This document shows positions 1 through 8,098 of a stretch of DNA of 64,000 nt, in pieces (the stretch's first letter is position 1; every line of letters starts with the position of its first letter). Under the pieces are notes generated by a model. It saw only the letters and a list, made by a program, of their open reading frames with translations, was not told the origin of the DNA and ran no database searches. A program made the translations under genes and the position numbers. This stretch comes from Devosia yakushimensis (GTDB lineage Bacteria; Pseudomonadota; Alphaproteobacteria; Rhizobiales; Devosiaceae), in assembly GCF_030159855.1 (NCBI RefSeq), contig NZ_BSNG01000001.1, forward strand, positions 1,302,001-1,366,000, written 5' to 3'.

Positions 1-2
1 TC

Positions 3-854
3 GACAAGGGCAGGGTGCAGACCAGTACGCGCCTTGCCGCCGGGCAGACCGTTCGTATTCCCCCGATCGACGATGCGGAGACACCCAAGCCGGCCAGGGT
101 CAATTCCGGCGATGCACAATTCCTGCGCGATATCATTCTCTATGAAGACGAGGATATCTACGTCTTCAACAAGCCCCATGGCCTGGCCGTGCAGGGCGGC
201 AGCGGTACGTTCCGCCATCTCGATGGCATGCTGAAAAGCCTACCCAACAAGGCCGGCGAGGCGCCGCGCCTGGTGCATCGGCTCGACCGTGACACGTCCG
301 GTTGTCTCGTCGTTGCCAAGACGCAGTCGGCCGCCAGCCATTTCGGCGAGGTGTTCCGTTCGCGCTCGGCCCGCAAGATTTATTGGGCGCTCGTGGCGGG
401 CAATCCGACCCCCCGCCAGGGCGAGATTTCGTGCTTCCTCGCCAAGCAGGCCACGACCGATGGCGAGCAGATGGTCGTGGTCAAGAACGGCACGCCGGGC
501 GCGCAGCACTCCATGAGCTATTATTCGACCACCGATACGGCCAGCCGCCGCTTTGCCTGGGTCACGCTCAAGCCGGTGACCGGCCGCACCCATCAGTTGC
601 GCGTGCATATGGCCCAGCTCGGTACGCCGATCATTGGCGATCCGCGCTATTTCAATATCGAGAACTGGCAGGGTGCGCCGGGGCTGGGCGAGGGGCTGCA
701 CCTGCATGCCCGCCGCATTGCCCTGCCGCTGCGCAATGGCAAGCGGCTCGATGTCTCCGCGCCGCTGCCGCCACATATGCGCGAGAGCTTTGATGCGCTG
801 GGCTTCGATCCCGACCGGTTCGATGTCAGCAAGGACCCGGAGGACGGCGCATGA
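3..854 (+). CDS. RluA-family 23S rRNA pseudouridine synthase (5' end cut by window)
   Basis: Isomerises specific uridines in rRNA to pseudouridine. The frame is open back to the window edge, and the first visible residues (RVQTSTRLAAGQTVRIPP) are the tail of an S4 RNA-binding domain, so the GTG at 15 is an internal valine and the true start lies upstream. The catalytic signature HRLDRDTSG is intact (about visible residues 88-96, Asp of HRLD being the nucleophile), as are the later GRTHQLRVHM and GDPRY motifs. Its stop overlaps the next ATG (ATGA at 851-854), which suggests translational coupling with the HAD phosphatase. The S4 tail fits RluC/RluD rather than RluA, but I cannot tell which uridines it modifies. 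Confidence 0.9.
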   Translation, partial: DKGRVQTSTRLAAGQTVRIPPIDDAETPKPARVNSGDAQFLRDIILYEDEDIYVFNKPHGLAVQGGSGTFRHLDGMLKSLPNKAGEAPRLVHRLDRDTSGCLVVAKTQSAASHFGEVFRSRSARKIYWALVAGNPTPRQGEISCFLAKQATTDGEQMVVVKNGTPGAQHSMSYYSTTDTASRRFAWVTLKPVTGRTHQLRVHMAQLGTPIIGDPRYFNIENWQGAPGLGEGLHLHARRIALPLRNGKRLDVSAPLPPHMRESFDALGFDPDRFDVSKDPEDGA

Positions 855-1513
855 CCCTTGTCATGTTCGACATGGACGGCACGTTGATCGATACCCAGGC
901 GCTGATCACCGAGCATATGGCGACGACCTTTATCGGCGCGGGTCTCGATGCACCCAGTCCCGCGGAATCGCGCCGGGTTATCGGCCTGTCTCTGCCCGTC
1001 GCCCTGGTGCGGCTGGCGGGCAGCGACGATCCGGCGCTGATCGACAGGCTGGTCAATGACTATAGGAGCCACTACCGGGCCTCGGTGCTGACGCATAACG
1101 ATCGCGAGGGGCTGTTTCCCGGCGCGCTGGAGGCCCTGCAGCGGCTGCGGCAGTGGGATGGCATGCTTTTGGGCATCGCCACCGGCAAGGGCCTCAATGG
1201 CGTGCACCGCATCACCGGCAATCACAATATTGCCGACTATTTCGTCACCCTGCAGACGCCCGACCACAACCCCTCCAAGCCGCATCCCGGCATGTTGCTG
1301 CGGGCCATGGCCGAAACCGGCGCCACGCCGGGCGAGACGGTGATGGTGGGCGATACGACCTTCGATATCGAAATGGGTAAGGCCGCTGGAGCCTGGGCTA
1401 TTGGCGTAAGCTGGGGCTATCACGACCCCACCGAACTGATTGCCGCCGGCGCGGATATCATGATCGACCATTATGACGACCTCGACGCAGCGATCCGTAG
1501 AGTCCTGGAGTAA
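851..1513 (+). CDS. HAD-superfamily hydrolase, phosphoglycolate phosphatase-like
   Basis: Probable small-molecule phosphatase, 220 residues. HAD motif I is FDMDGT (Asp7 nucleophile, Asp9 acid/base), motif II is the Thr of ATGKG, motif III the Lys of SKPHP, and motif IV GDTTFDIEMG. A helical cap lies between motifs I and II, as in Gph/PGP-type enzymes. It overlaps the upstream pseudouridine synthase by four bases, and the ATP12 gene starts 4 nt after its stop, so the three form one operon. The substrate cannot be read from sequence. The same neighbourhood (pseudouridine synthase, HAD, ATP12) is, from memory, common in Hyphomicrobiales. Confidence 0.88.
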   Translation: MTLVMFDMDGTLIDTQALITEHMATTFIGAGLDAPSPAESRRVIGLSLPVALVRLAGSDDPALIDRLVNDYRSHYRASVLTHNDREGLFPGALEALQRLRQWDGMLLGIATGKGLNGVHRITGNHNIADYFVTLQTPDHNPSKPHPGMLLRAMAETGATPGETVMVGDTTFDIEMGKAAGAWAIGVSWGYHDPTELIAAGADIMIDHYDDLDAAIRRVLE

Positions 1514-1517
1514 AGCC

Positions 1518-2297
1518 ATGCGCGACCAGCTTGAAGATGCTCACAAGCATATCGATGACGGCTATGGCCGGGCGCAGCATGCCAACAAGGTCGAGCTGCC
1601 CAAGCGCTTTTACAAGGATGTCGGCGTAGCCCCGGTCGATGGCGGCTTTGTCGTGACGCTGGATGGGCGGCAGGTTCGCACACCGGGCAGGAAAATTCCG
1701 ATCGTGGTGCCCGCAGCCGCCATCGCCACGGCCATGGCCGAGGAATGGGCGGCGCAGGGCGAATTCATCGATGCCACGACCATGCCCATGGTCCGGCTGA
1801 TCAATTCGGCGGTGGAGAGCGGGGACGATGCCATCCCGGCCTTCCGTGCCGAGATCATCAAATTCGCTGCCGGCGACCTCATGCTCTATCGCGCCGATGC
1901 GCCGCAAGAGCTGGTCAGCGAGCAGGAACTGGTGTGGGACCATGCGCTGGTCAGGCTGGCCCGGCATTTCGGCGTCAGCTTCCAGCCCACCATTGGCGTA
2001 ATGCACCAGCCCCAGCCGCAGGCCACGCTGGACCGTCTGGCCGAGACGCTGGACGGCGAAAATCTCCTCGTGCTCACGGCGCTGGTCAATGTTACCGGGC
2101 TGACCGGCTCGGGCCTCCTCGCAATCGGCTTCTGGAACCGGCTGTTCACCCCGGACGAAGTCTGGCGGGCAGCGCATGTCGATGAAGATTACCAGATCGC
2201 CCAATGGGGCGAGGACGAGGAAGCCGCCGAGCGCCGCGCGAAACGCCGGGTCGAGTTCGACACCGCAATTGCCGTGCTGGAAGCGCTCCGGGCATAG
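1518..2297 (+). CDS. ATP12-family F1-ATPase assembly chaperone
   Basis: Homologue of the mitochondrial ATP12 chaperone that holds the F1 alpha subunit during ATP synthase assembly; found mainly in alphaproteobacteria and mitochondria. The N-terminal region carries the family pattern KRFYKDVGV...V.LDGR..RTPGR, followed by the helical C-terminal domain with the conserved WDHALVRL and ALVNVTGLTGSGLLA stretches. I chose the ATG at 1518, four bases after the upstream stop; the frame is open to 1473, but that would overlap the HAD gene by 41 bases. 259 residues, a normal length. Third gene of the operon. Confidence 0.88.
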   Translation: MRDQLEDAHKHIDDGYGRAQHANKVELPKRFYKDVGVAPVDGGFVVTLDGRQVRTPGRKIPIVVPAAAIATAMAEEWAAQGEFIDATTMPMVRLINSAVESGDDAIPAFRAEIIKFAAGDLMLYRADAPQELVSEQELVWDHALVRLARHFGVSFQPTIGVMHQPQPQATLDRLAETLDGENLLVLTALVNVTGLTGSGLLAIGFWNRLFTPDEVWRAAHVDEDYQIAQWGEDEEAAERRAKRRVEFDTAIAVLEALRA

Positions 2298-2300
2298 ATC

Positions 2301-2648
2301 CTAGGGGTCGGCGACAGTCCGCGCGCCATGCAGCGCTATGATTTCAGCGATCTCGCTCCCTTCTTCGCCATCGAGCGGGCGCACAAGGGTTGCGCCGGCT
2401 TCGAGCGCCTGGTCGACCACCAGGGCCCGGCGGCTGGCTATTGCGATTGGCGCTGAAATTCCGGCACTGATCAGAGCCTCTATGGCCGGAACGACACTAT
2501 CCAATTCCCGCTGAACGCTGGTCGTGTCATCGGCCGTCACTTCGATGATTTCAGCTCCTCCGGCCAGCGCTGCTCTGGCGCGTGACACGACATCGCCGCC
2601 TGTGGCGACAAGGGCAATGACCGGCGGTTTAGATGCGGAAGCAGTCAT
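2301..2648 (-). CDS. Short dihydropteroate-synthase-like (pterin-binding) domain protein
   Basis: 115 residues. The order of elements resembles the first half of the dihydropteroate synthase TIM barrel: a helix followed by GGAEIIEV (compare GA.IIDVG), then an EL..VVPAIEAL helix, then APIAIASRRA..V..ALEAGA (compare ISVDT.K..V...A...GA). The DHPS hallmarks are missing or changed: no NVTPDSFSDGG loop, no GGESTRPG, no DTRK. It is therefore unlikely to be a working folate enzyme and may be a remnant or a repurposed half-barrel. It follows cysW by 27 nt on the same strand, so it is probably cotranscribed with the sulfate transporter genes. The family assignment is my reading of the pattern and is only moderately sure; the ORF itself is sound. 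Confidence 0.6.
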   Translation of the reverse strand: MTASASKPPVIALVATGGDVVSRARAALAGGAEIIEVTADDTTSVQRELDSVVPAIEALISAGISAPIAIASRRALVVDQALEAGATLVRPLDGEEGSEIAEIIALHGARTVADP

Positions 2649-2675
2649 GCCAAAGAACCTAGCCGCAAGCGCTGC

Positions 2676-3491
2676 CTATTGCCAGCCGCGGGCTTCCAGG
2701 CTGGATTTGAGGATCAGTGTCGCCACCGCGATCAGCGCCAGCGTCGAGGCCGCGGCAAAGGCGCCCGTGACGTTGAAATCGTTGAAAAGCTGGCTGATCT
2801 GGAGGGGCAGGGTATTGGTCTGGCCGCGAATGGAGCCGGAAACGACCGACACCGCGCCAAATTCCCCCATCACCCGCGCATTGGTCAGCACCGCGCCATA
2901 GACGATGGCCCAGCGGATATTGGGCAGGGTGACGAAGCGGAACATCTGCCAGCCATTGGCGCCAAGCGACAGCGCCGCCTCCTCGTCTTCGGTTCCCTGT
3001 TGCTGCATGAGCGGGATCAGCTCGCGGGCAACGAAGGGCGCGGTGACGAAGAGGCTGACCAAGATAATCGCCGTGACCGTGAACATGAGCTGTATGCCCA
3101 TGCCTTGCAGCACCGGACCAAGCAGGCCCTGGCCGCCATAGAGGAAGAGATAGACCACACCGGCAACGATGGGGCTGACCGAGGCGGGCAGTTCGATAAT
3201 GGTGATGATCAATTGCCGGCCGCGAAAGCGGAACCGGGTCACCAGCCAGGCAATGCAGACGCCGACCACCATATTGATCGGCACCACGATAAGGGCGGTC
3301 AACACGGTGAGGCCAATGGCATGCAGCGTGGTGCGTTCCAGAATATTGGCGAAATAGACGCCGATGCCTTCCCGCAGGGCATAGGTGAAGATAAGGGCGA
3401 CCGGAACCACCAGCATCAGCGCCGAAAGGACGACGGCCAGCGCGATCAGAGTGATTTCGGCGGGGGAACGGCTACGGCTGACCGTCATCAC
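2676..3491 (-). CDS. cysW: Sulfate/thiosulfate ABC transporter permease CysW
   Basis: Inner-membrane permease, 271 residues, pairing with CysT to form the sulfate/thiosulfate channel. Six hydrophobic segments are visible. The family EAA-type loop for ATPase contact is present as EEAALSLGANGWQMFRFVTLP, about residues 169-189, followed by the conserved ARVMGEFGAVSVVSG stretch typical of sulfate permeases. Its ATG overlaps the 3' end of cysT by four bases. No cysA ATPase follows; instead a short DHPS-like ORF begins 27 nt downstream. Confidence 0.92.
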   Translation of the reverse strand: MMTVSRSRSPAEITLIALAVVLSALMLVVPVALIFTYALREGIGVYFANILERTTLHAIGLTVLTALIVVPINMVVGVCIAWLVTRFRFRGRQLIITIIELPASVSPIVAGVVYLFLYGGQGLLGPVLQGMGIQLMFTVTAIILVSLFVTAPFVARELIPLMQQQGTEDEEAALSLGANGWQMFRFVTLPNIRWAIVYGAVLTNARVMGEFGAVSVVSGSIRGQTNTLPLQISQLFNDFNVTGAFAAASTLALIAVATLILKSSLEARGWQ

Positions 3492-4324
3492 GTGCTCCGA
3501 TCCGCATAGCGCACTTGCCAGGCCTGCAGCGCATTGGTGGCAAGCAGGGTGGCGAAGGCGGCGAGAAGCAGGATAAAGGCCAGCGCCGCGGCGCCCTCAT
3601 AGTTGAATTCGTCGAGGCGGATAAAGATCAGCAGCGAAACAATCTCGGTGAGGCCCGGCAGATTGCCGGCGATGAAGACCACCGCGCCGAACTCTCCCAG
3701 CGAGCGGGCAAAAGAGAGCACGCATCCGGTCATGAAGGCGGGCAATATGGTGGGCCAGATGATGCGGGCGAAGATTTGCCAGTGCGTGGCGCCCAGCGTC
3801 ATGGCTGCCTGTTCGAGATCGGCTTCCACCTCTTCGAGCACCGGTTGAACCGTGCGGACCACGAAGGGAATGGACGTGAAGCTCATGGCCACGATGATGC
3901 CGAGCTGGGTGTAGTTGACCTTGAGCCCATTGGGTTCGAGAAACTGGCCATACCAGCCGGTTTCCGCGAAGAGGGTCACCAGAACCAGGCCGGCGACGGC
4001 GGTGGGCAAGGCGAAGGGCAGGTCGACCAGCGCGTCGAGCAGGCGCTTGCCGGGGAATGTATAGCGCGTCAGCACCCAGGCGAGCAGCAGGCCGAAAAGC
4101 CCGTTGAAGACAGTGGCCGCGAGCGCCGAGCCGAAGGTGATGCGATAGGCCGCGAGCGAACGGTTCGAGCCGACGATGCGCCAGAATTCGGGCCAGCCCA
4201 TGCCACCCACCTTGAGCAGCATGGCCAGCAGCGGCAGGACGATGATGATGGTGAGATAGAGCATCGAAACGCCCAGCGTCAGCCCGAAGCCGGGAAGCAA
4301 ATGCTTGCTGCGTCGCGAAGCCAT
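3488..4324 (-). CDS. cysT: Sulfate/thiosulfate ABC transporter permease CysT (CysU)
   Basis: Permease partner of CysW, 278 residues with six predicted membrane segments. Family signatures include FPGKRLLDALVDLPFALP.AVAG, the ATPase-contact loop LEQAAMTLGATHWQIFARII, and ARSLGEFGAVVFIAGN. It lies 64 nt downstream of the sulfate-binding protein gene and overlaps cysW by four bases, the usual cysP-cysT-cysW order. Confidence 0.93.
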   Translation of the reverse strand: MASRRSKHLLPGFGLTLGVSMLYLTIIIVLPLLAMLLKVGGMGWPEFWRIVGSNRSLAAYRITFGSALAATVFNGLFGLLLAWVLTRYTFPGKRLLDALVDLPFALPTAVAGLVLVTLFAETGWYGQFLEPNGLKVNYTQLGIIVAMSFTSIPFVVRTVQPVLEEVEADLEQAAMTLGATHWQIFARIIWPTILPAFMTGCVLSFARSLGEFGAVVFIAGNLPGLTEIVSLLIFIRLDEFNYEGAAALAFILLLAAFATLLATNALQAWQVRYADRST

Positions 4325-4388
4325 GGTGGTCCTTGAAAACAGATATGGCGTGGCACGTGGCCACGCCAGAAAACCGGTAAGGGCTCAG

Positions 4389-5372
4389 TTACTGGTTGAG
4401 GAAGACCTTATCGAGCAGGCCGCCATCGGCGAAATGCTCCTCGCTGACCTTGGCCCAGCCGCCATAGGCGTCTTCGACCGAAACGAGGCGGACTTCGGGG
4501 AAATCGGCGGCATGGGCCGCGGCGACAGCCTCATCATTGACGCGGTGGAAATTGGCGGCGGCGACTTCCTGGCCTTCGGGGGTGAAGAGGAAATCGAGAT
4601 AGGCCTTGGCCAGATCGCGGCTGCCGCGGCTATCGACGACCTTGTCGACAATGGCCACCGGGAATTCAGAGAGGAAGCTGACCGAGGGGATCACGGCATC
4701 ATATTTGTCGGCGCCAAGCTGCTTGCGCACGCCCAGCACTTCGGCCTCGAAGGTCACCAGCACATCGCCAAGCTGGCGCTCGGTGAAGGCGGTGGTGGCG
4801 GCGCGGCCGCCGGTTTCAAACACCGGAACATTGTTGAACAGCTTGGTGAGGAAAGCCTCGACCTGGGCTTCGTCACCGGCATATTCCTCGTTGGCCCAGG
4901 CGCGGGCTGCCAGATAGGTATAGCGGCCATTGCCGGAGGTCTTGGGATTAGGGAAAATCACCTGCACGCCATCGGCGGCCAGGTCGCCCCAGTCCTTGAT
5001 GCCCTTGGGATTGCCAGCGCGCACCAGGAAGGCCGGGAAGGAATAGAAGGGCGCGGCGTTGTTCGGGAACTGTGTCGCCCAATCGGCCGAGACGAAACCG
5101 CCTTCGACAAGCTTGTCGATATCGGTCACCTGGTTGAAGGTCACCACATCGGCGGCAAGACCTTCGAGCACGGCGCGGGCCTGGGCGGAGGAGCCAGCAT
5201 GGGACTGGTTGATGGTGACCGTCGCGCCGCTGGCGGCATAGGCCGCGTTCTCGGCCTCGAACAGCTCGCGGGCAATGTCATAGGACGCGTTGAGAATGTC
5301 GGTGGGCTGGGCAAAGGCCGGGACCGCGCCGAGGCCAAGGGCCAGGACAGCGGTAGCGAGGAACTTGTTCAT
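4389..5372 (-). CDS. cysP: Periplasmic sulfate/thiosulfate-binding protein
   Basis: Solute-binding protein that delivers sulfate or thiosulfate to CysTW. I set the start at the ATG at 5372, giving MNKFLATAVLALGLGAVPAFAQ, a clean signal peptide; GGAG sits 12 nt upstream. The frame extends to a TTG at 5390, but that codon overlaps the Shine-Dalgarno. Mature motifs match the Sbp/CysP family: ILNASYDIARELFEAEN, INQSHAGSSAQARAVLEGL, ADVVTFNQVTDID, and NPKTSGNGRYTYLAA. 327 residues. Whether it prefers sulfate (Sbp) or thiosulfate (CysP) cannot be told. Confidence 0.92.
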   Translation of the reverse strand: MNKFLATAVLALGLGAVPAFAQPTDILNASYDIARELFEAENAAYAASGATVTINQSHAGSSAQARAVLEGLAADVVTFNQVTDIDKLVEGGFVSADWATQFPNNAAPFYSFPAFLVRAGNPKGIKDWGDLAADGVQVIFPNPKTSGNGRYTYLAARAWANEEYAGDEAQVEAFLTKLFNNVPVFETGGRAATTAFTERQLGDVLVTFEAEVLGVRKQLGADKYDAVIPSVSFLSEFPVAIVDKVVDSRGSRDLAKAYLDFLFTPEGQEVAAANFHRVNDEAVAAAHAADFPEVRLVSVEDAYGGWAKVSEEHFADGGLLDKVFLNQ

Positions 5373-5474
5373 GTGACGCTGAAACTCCAAAGGCGCATTG
5401 GCTCAAGGTGATGCAACGGCCCCGATTACGGCGTCAAAGGCTAAACTCTTGGTTTGGATGAGTAATTTATGGCG

Positions 5475-5506
5475 TCGCCGCGCGAGGCAAAGACGTTGCG
5501 CGGCGA
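5475..5506. promoter_or_regulatory. Inverted repeat upstream of cysP
   Basis: TCGCCGCG (5475-5482) and CGCGGCGA (5499-5506) form an 8-bp perfect inverted repeat with a 16-nt spacer, about 100 bp upstream of cysP and 95 bp upstream of the divergent arsR-type gene. It could be a hairpin in the cysP leader or an operator. No riboswitch fold was recognised. Confidence 0.3.
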
Positions 5507-5557
5507 TGGGCAGCGACGCGATAAGATTTCCATCCGACAACGTCGATGGAGATAGAC

Positions 5558-5597
5558 ACTTAGCTCTTGCGCTAAGTATTTTGCAGTGATACTTAGC
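5558..5597 (+). promoter_or_regulatory. Probable ArsR-type operator with three half-sites
   Basis: ACTTAGC (5558-5564) and GCTAAGT (5571-5577) form a perfect 7-bp inverted repeat with a 6-nt spacer. A third copy, ACTTAGC, lies at 5591-5597, only 3 nt before the ATG of the ArsR-family gene. The position over the start of the regulator's own gene is what autorepression by ArsR-type repressors looks like. The link to this regulator is inference from position. Confidence 0.6.
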
Positions 5598-5600
5598 CTT

Positions 5601-5939
5601 ATGGAACAGTATTCACAGCAGCTCGACGGCATTTTTCAGGCCCTGGCCGATCCCACGCGGCGGGCCGTGCTCGGCCGATTGGGGCAGGGGCCCGCCAGCA
5701 TCAGCGATCTGGCGCGGCCCTTTGACATGGCCCTGCCGTCCTTCATGAAGCACATTCGGTTTCTGGAGGGGAGCGGCCTGATTCAGACGCACAAGGAGGG
5801 CCGGGTGCGCACCTGTGCCATCGACAAGCGGCAATTCGCCCGGATCGAGGCCTGGCTGGCCGATCAGCGGGCGCTCTGGGAGGGCCGGGCCGACCGGCTC
5901 GAGCAATTCGTCATGCAGGAAGAGGAGAAGTCAAAATGA
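5601..5939 (+). CDS. ArsR-family transcriptional regulator
   Basis: Winged-helix repressor of 112 residues, starting MEQYSQQLDGIFQALADPTRRAVLGRL. The helix-turn-helix reads SISDLARPFDMALPSFMKHIRFLEGSGLI, followed by the wing HKEGRVRTC. There is no metal-binding CxC pair in the recognition region, so this is the non-metal branch usually paired with an SRPBCC gene. I preferred the ATG at 5601 to a GTG at 5586 because the third operator half-site occupies 5591-5597. It overlaps the SRPBCC gene by four bases (ATGA), so the two are translationally coupled. Confidence 0.9.
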   Translation: MEQYSQQLDGIFQALADPTRRAVLGRLGQGPASISDLARPFDMALPSFMKHIRFLEGSGLIQTHKEGRVRTCAIDKRQFARIEAWLADQRALWEGRADRLEQFVMQEEEKSK

Positions 5940-6406
5940 ACCAGCACGTGTCATCGCAGCTCGATCTCACCATCAGCCGGGTCATTAAGGCCCCGCGCGC
6001 TGCGGTGTGGCGGGCCTGGGCCGATCCCTCGCGTTTCGAGAAATGGTGGCTGCCAGAACCCGCGCTTTGCAAGGTGGTGGCCATGGAGCTGCGGCCCGGC
6101 GGCGCTTTCGAAACGCAGATGAGCGAAAATGGCGGGGCCTTCGGCCCGCACCTCAAGGGGTGCTTTCTGGCGGTGGAGCCCGAGCAGCGGATCGTCTTCA
6201 CCAATTCCCTGGTGGGCGGATGGCGTCCCGCGGAGCAGCCTTTCATGACTGCCATCATCACCCTGTCAGATCATCCCGAGGGGACGGAATATGTGTCCTA
6301 TGTGATGCACAAGGACCGGGCCGACCGCGACATGCATGTCGAAATGGGCTTCCATGACGGCTGGGGCACGGTGATCGGGCAATTGGCGAAACTGGTGGAG
6401 GGATGA
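5936..6406 (+). CDS. SRPBCC (AHSA1/START-like) domain protein
   Basis: 156-residue helix-grip protein with a hydrophobic ligand pocket. The N-terminal pattern LTISRVIKAPRAAVWRAWADP..FEKWWLPE, the RPGGAFETQM strand and the C-terminal FHDGWGTVIGQL helix are typical of the AHSA1-type SRPBCC family. Its coupling to an ArsR-type repressor is a very common pair; the ligand and cell role are usually unknown. A bidirectional terminator follows 35 nt later. Confidence 0.88.
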   Translation: MNQHVSSQLDLTISRVIKAPRAAVWRAWADPSRFEKWWLPEPALCKVVAMELRPGGAFETQMSENGGAFGPHLKGCFLAVEPEQRIVFTNSLVGGWRPAEQPFMTAIITLSDHPEGTEYVSYVMHKDRADRDMHVEMGFHDGWGTVIGQLAKLVEG

Positions 6407-6441
6407 CCCCGTGGGGGTGTCGCTGTGCGAGCCAATAGAAA

Positions 6442-6466
6442 AGGCCGCCCCGTCTCGGAGCGGCCT
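6442..6466. terminator. Bidirectional terminator between the SRPBCC gene and rimO
   Basis: AGGCCGC (6442-6448) pairs with GCGGCCT (6460-6466); inner bases extend the stem. Read on the minus strand it ends in CCTTTTCT, so it is best suited to stop rimO transcription; read on the plus strand it is followed by CTTAATTT. It sits between two convergent genes. Confidence 0.75.
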
Positions 6467-6501
6467 CTTAATTTGAGTCCGGAAACGAGCTTAACCCGCT
6501 C

Positions 6502-7833
6502 TTAGTTCACGGCTTTCGCCGGTTCAGCAAACAGGTCGTATTCATCGCTGCCGGTCACTTTGACCGAAACCAGATCGCCGACCTTGATGCCGTCGGCCTT
6601 GGAGACGATGACCTGGCCATCGATCTCGGGCGCGTCCCACTTGGAGCGGGCGATGACCCGGTTATTGTCCGGATCGACGTCGTCGACCAGCACATCGATG
6701 GTGCGGCCGATCTTCTTGGCAAGCTGACCGGCCGACACGTTCTGCGCCACTTCCATCAGTTGTTCCCAGCGGTCCTGCGCCACATCGTCGGGCACGATGC
6801 CGTCGAGCTCATTGGCGGGGGCACCGGTGACGGGCTCGTATTTGAAGCAGCCGGCGCGGTCGATCTCGGCTTCCTCGATGAAGTCGAGCATCATTTCGAA
6901 ATCTTCGTCGGTCTCGCCGGGGAAGCCGACGATGAAGTTCGAGCGCACGGTGAGATCGGGCACCTGGCGGCGCCAGTCGAGGATGCGGTTGAGGGTCTTT
7001 TCCTGGTGCGCAGGGCGCCGCATGGCCTTGAGAACCTTGGGCGAGGCGTGCTGGAACGGAATGTCGAGATAGGGCAGGACCAGGCCATCGGCCATCAGTT
7101 CCATCACCGCATCGACATGGGGATAGGGGTAGACATAGTGCAGGCGCACCCAGGCGCCAAGCTGGCCCAGTTCCTTGGCAAGGTCGTAGAACTTGGCCTT
7201 GACCGGACGGCCGCGATAATTGGACTCGGCATATTTGATATCGACGCCATAGGCGCTGGTATCCTGCGAGATCACCAGCAATTCCTTGACGCCGCCACGG
7301 ATCAGGCCCTCGGCCTCGCCCAGAATGCCGGCAGCCGGACGCGAGGCCAGGTCGCCGCGAATCTGGGGGATGATGCAGAAGGAGCAGCGATTGTTGCAGC
7401 CTTCGGAAATCTTGAGATAGGCGTAGTGGCGCGGCGTCAGCTTGAGGCCGTTCTCGGGAACCAGGTCGACGAACTTGTTCGGCACGGGCGGCAGATGCTC
7501 GTGCACAGCGCTGACCACATTCTCATATTGGTGCGGGCCGGAAATGGCGAGCACCGAGGGATGGGTTTTGCGGATCAACTCTTCTTCGACGCCCAGGCAG
7601 CCGGTGACGATCACTCTTCCGTTTTCGTTGAGGGCTTCACCGATCGCTTCGAGCGATTCCTGCTTGGCGCTGTCGAGGAAGCCGCAGGTGTTGACCAGCA
7701 CGATATCGGCGCCGGCATAGTCGCGCGAAAACGAATAGCCCTGCGAGCGCAGGGTGGACATGATGCGCTCGCTATCGACGAGGGCTTTGGGGCAGCCGAG
7801 GCTGACGAGGCCAATTTTTGGCGCTTGGCTCAT
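6502..7833 (-). CDS. rimO: Ribosomal protein uS12 methylthiotransferase RimO
   Basis: Radical-SAM enzyme that adds a methylthio group to the conserved aspartate of ribosomal protein S12. 443 residues from the chosen ATG, MSQAPKIGLVSLGCPKALVD. N-terminal MTTase domain with three cluster cysteines (Cys14, Cys50, Cys79), radical-SAM motif CNNRCSFC at Cys146/150/153, and a C-terminal TRAM domain (about 375-440). EGCNNRCSFCIIPQIRG and ALVDSERI mark RimO rather than MiaB. The frame stays open to 7965, but the extra 44 residues do not look like the family. Confidence 0.95.
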   Translation of the reverse strand: MSQAPKIGLVSLGCPKALVDSERIMSTLRSQGYSFSRDYAGADIVLVNTCGFLDSAKQESLEAIGEALNENGRVIVTGCLGVEEELIRKTHPSVLAISGPHQYENVVSAVHEHLPPVPNKFVDLVPENGLKLTPRHYAYLKISEGCNNRCSFCIIPQIRGDLASRPAAGILGEAEGLIRGGVKELLVISQDTSAYGVDIKYAESNYRGRPVKAKFYDLAKELGQLGAWVRLHYVYPYPHVDAVMELMADGLVLPYLDIPFQHASPKVLKAMRRPAHQEKTLNRILDWRRQVPDLTVRSNFIVGFPGETDEDFEMMLDFIEEAEIDRAGCFKYEPVTGAPANELDGIVPDDVAQDRWEQLMEVAQNVSAGQLAKKIGRTIDVLVDDVDPDNNRVIARSKWDAPEIDGQVIVSKADGIKVGDLVSVKVTGSDEYDLFAEPAKAVN

Positions 7834-7886
7834 GTGAGCGAGATTTCCAATGCGTGGATTTGTTGGCCGCGTCATACAGAAAGTTT

Positions 7887-7909
7887 GACGGTTACGCAAT
7901 GTGACCGTC
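7887..7909. promoter_or_regulatory. Inverted repeat between rimO and doxX-type gene
   Basis: GACGGTTAC (7887-7895) and GTGACCGTC (7901-7909) form a 9-bp inverted repeat with one G/T mismatch and a 5-nt spacer in the 265-bp divergent region. It could be an operator or a leader hairpin for rimO. No other clear signal was found in this gap. Confidence 0.3.
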
Positions 7910-8098
7910 TCCCGCCAGACGCGTGGCTGACCTGCCCATTGTGACGAACACGCCATCTTGAACACGCGAAAAGGTGAACAGTGCGTCCGGTATTGTTCGG
8001 GTTTTTGCTTGCCAGCGGTCGCGTTAGTGGAGAATTTCTCGGTGCGTCACCGGATTCTCCAGTCCAGCGCAGCCTTTCAACGCTCAAAAGGAGCACAA

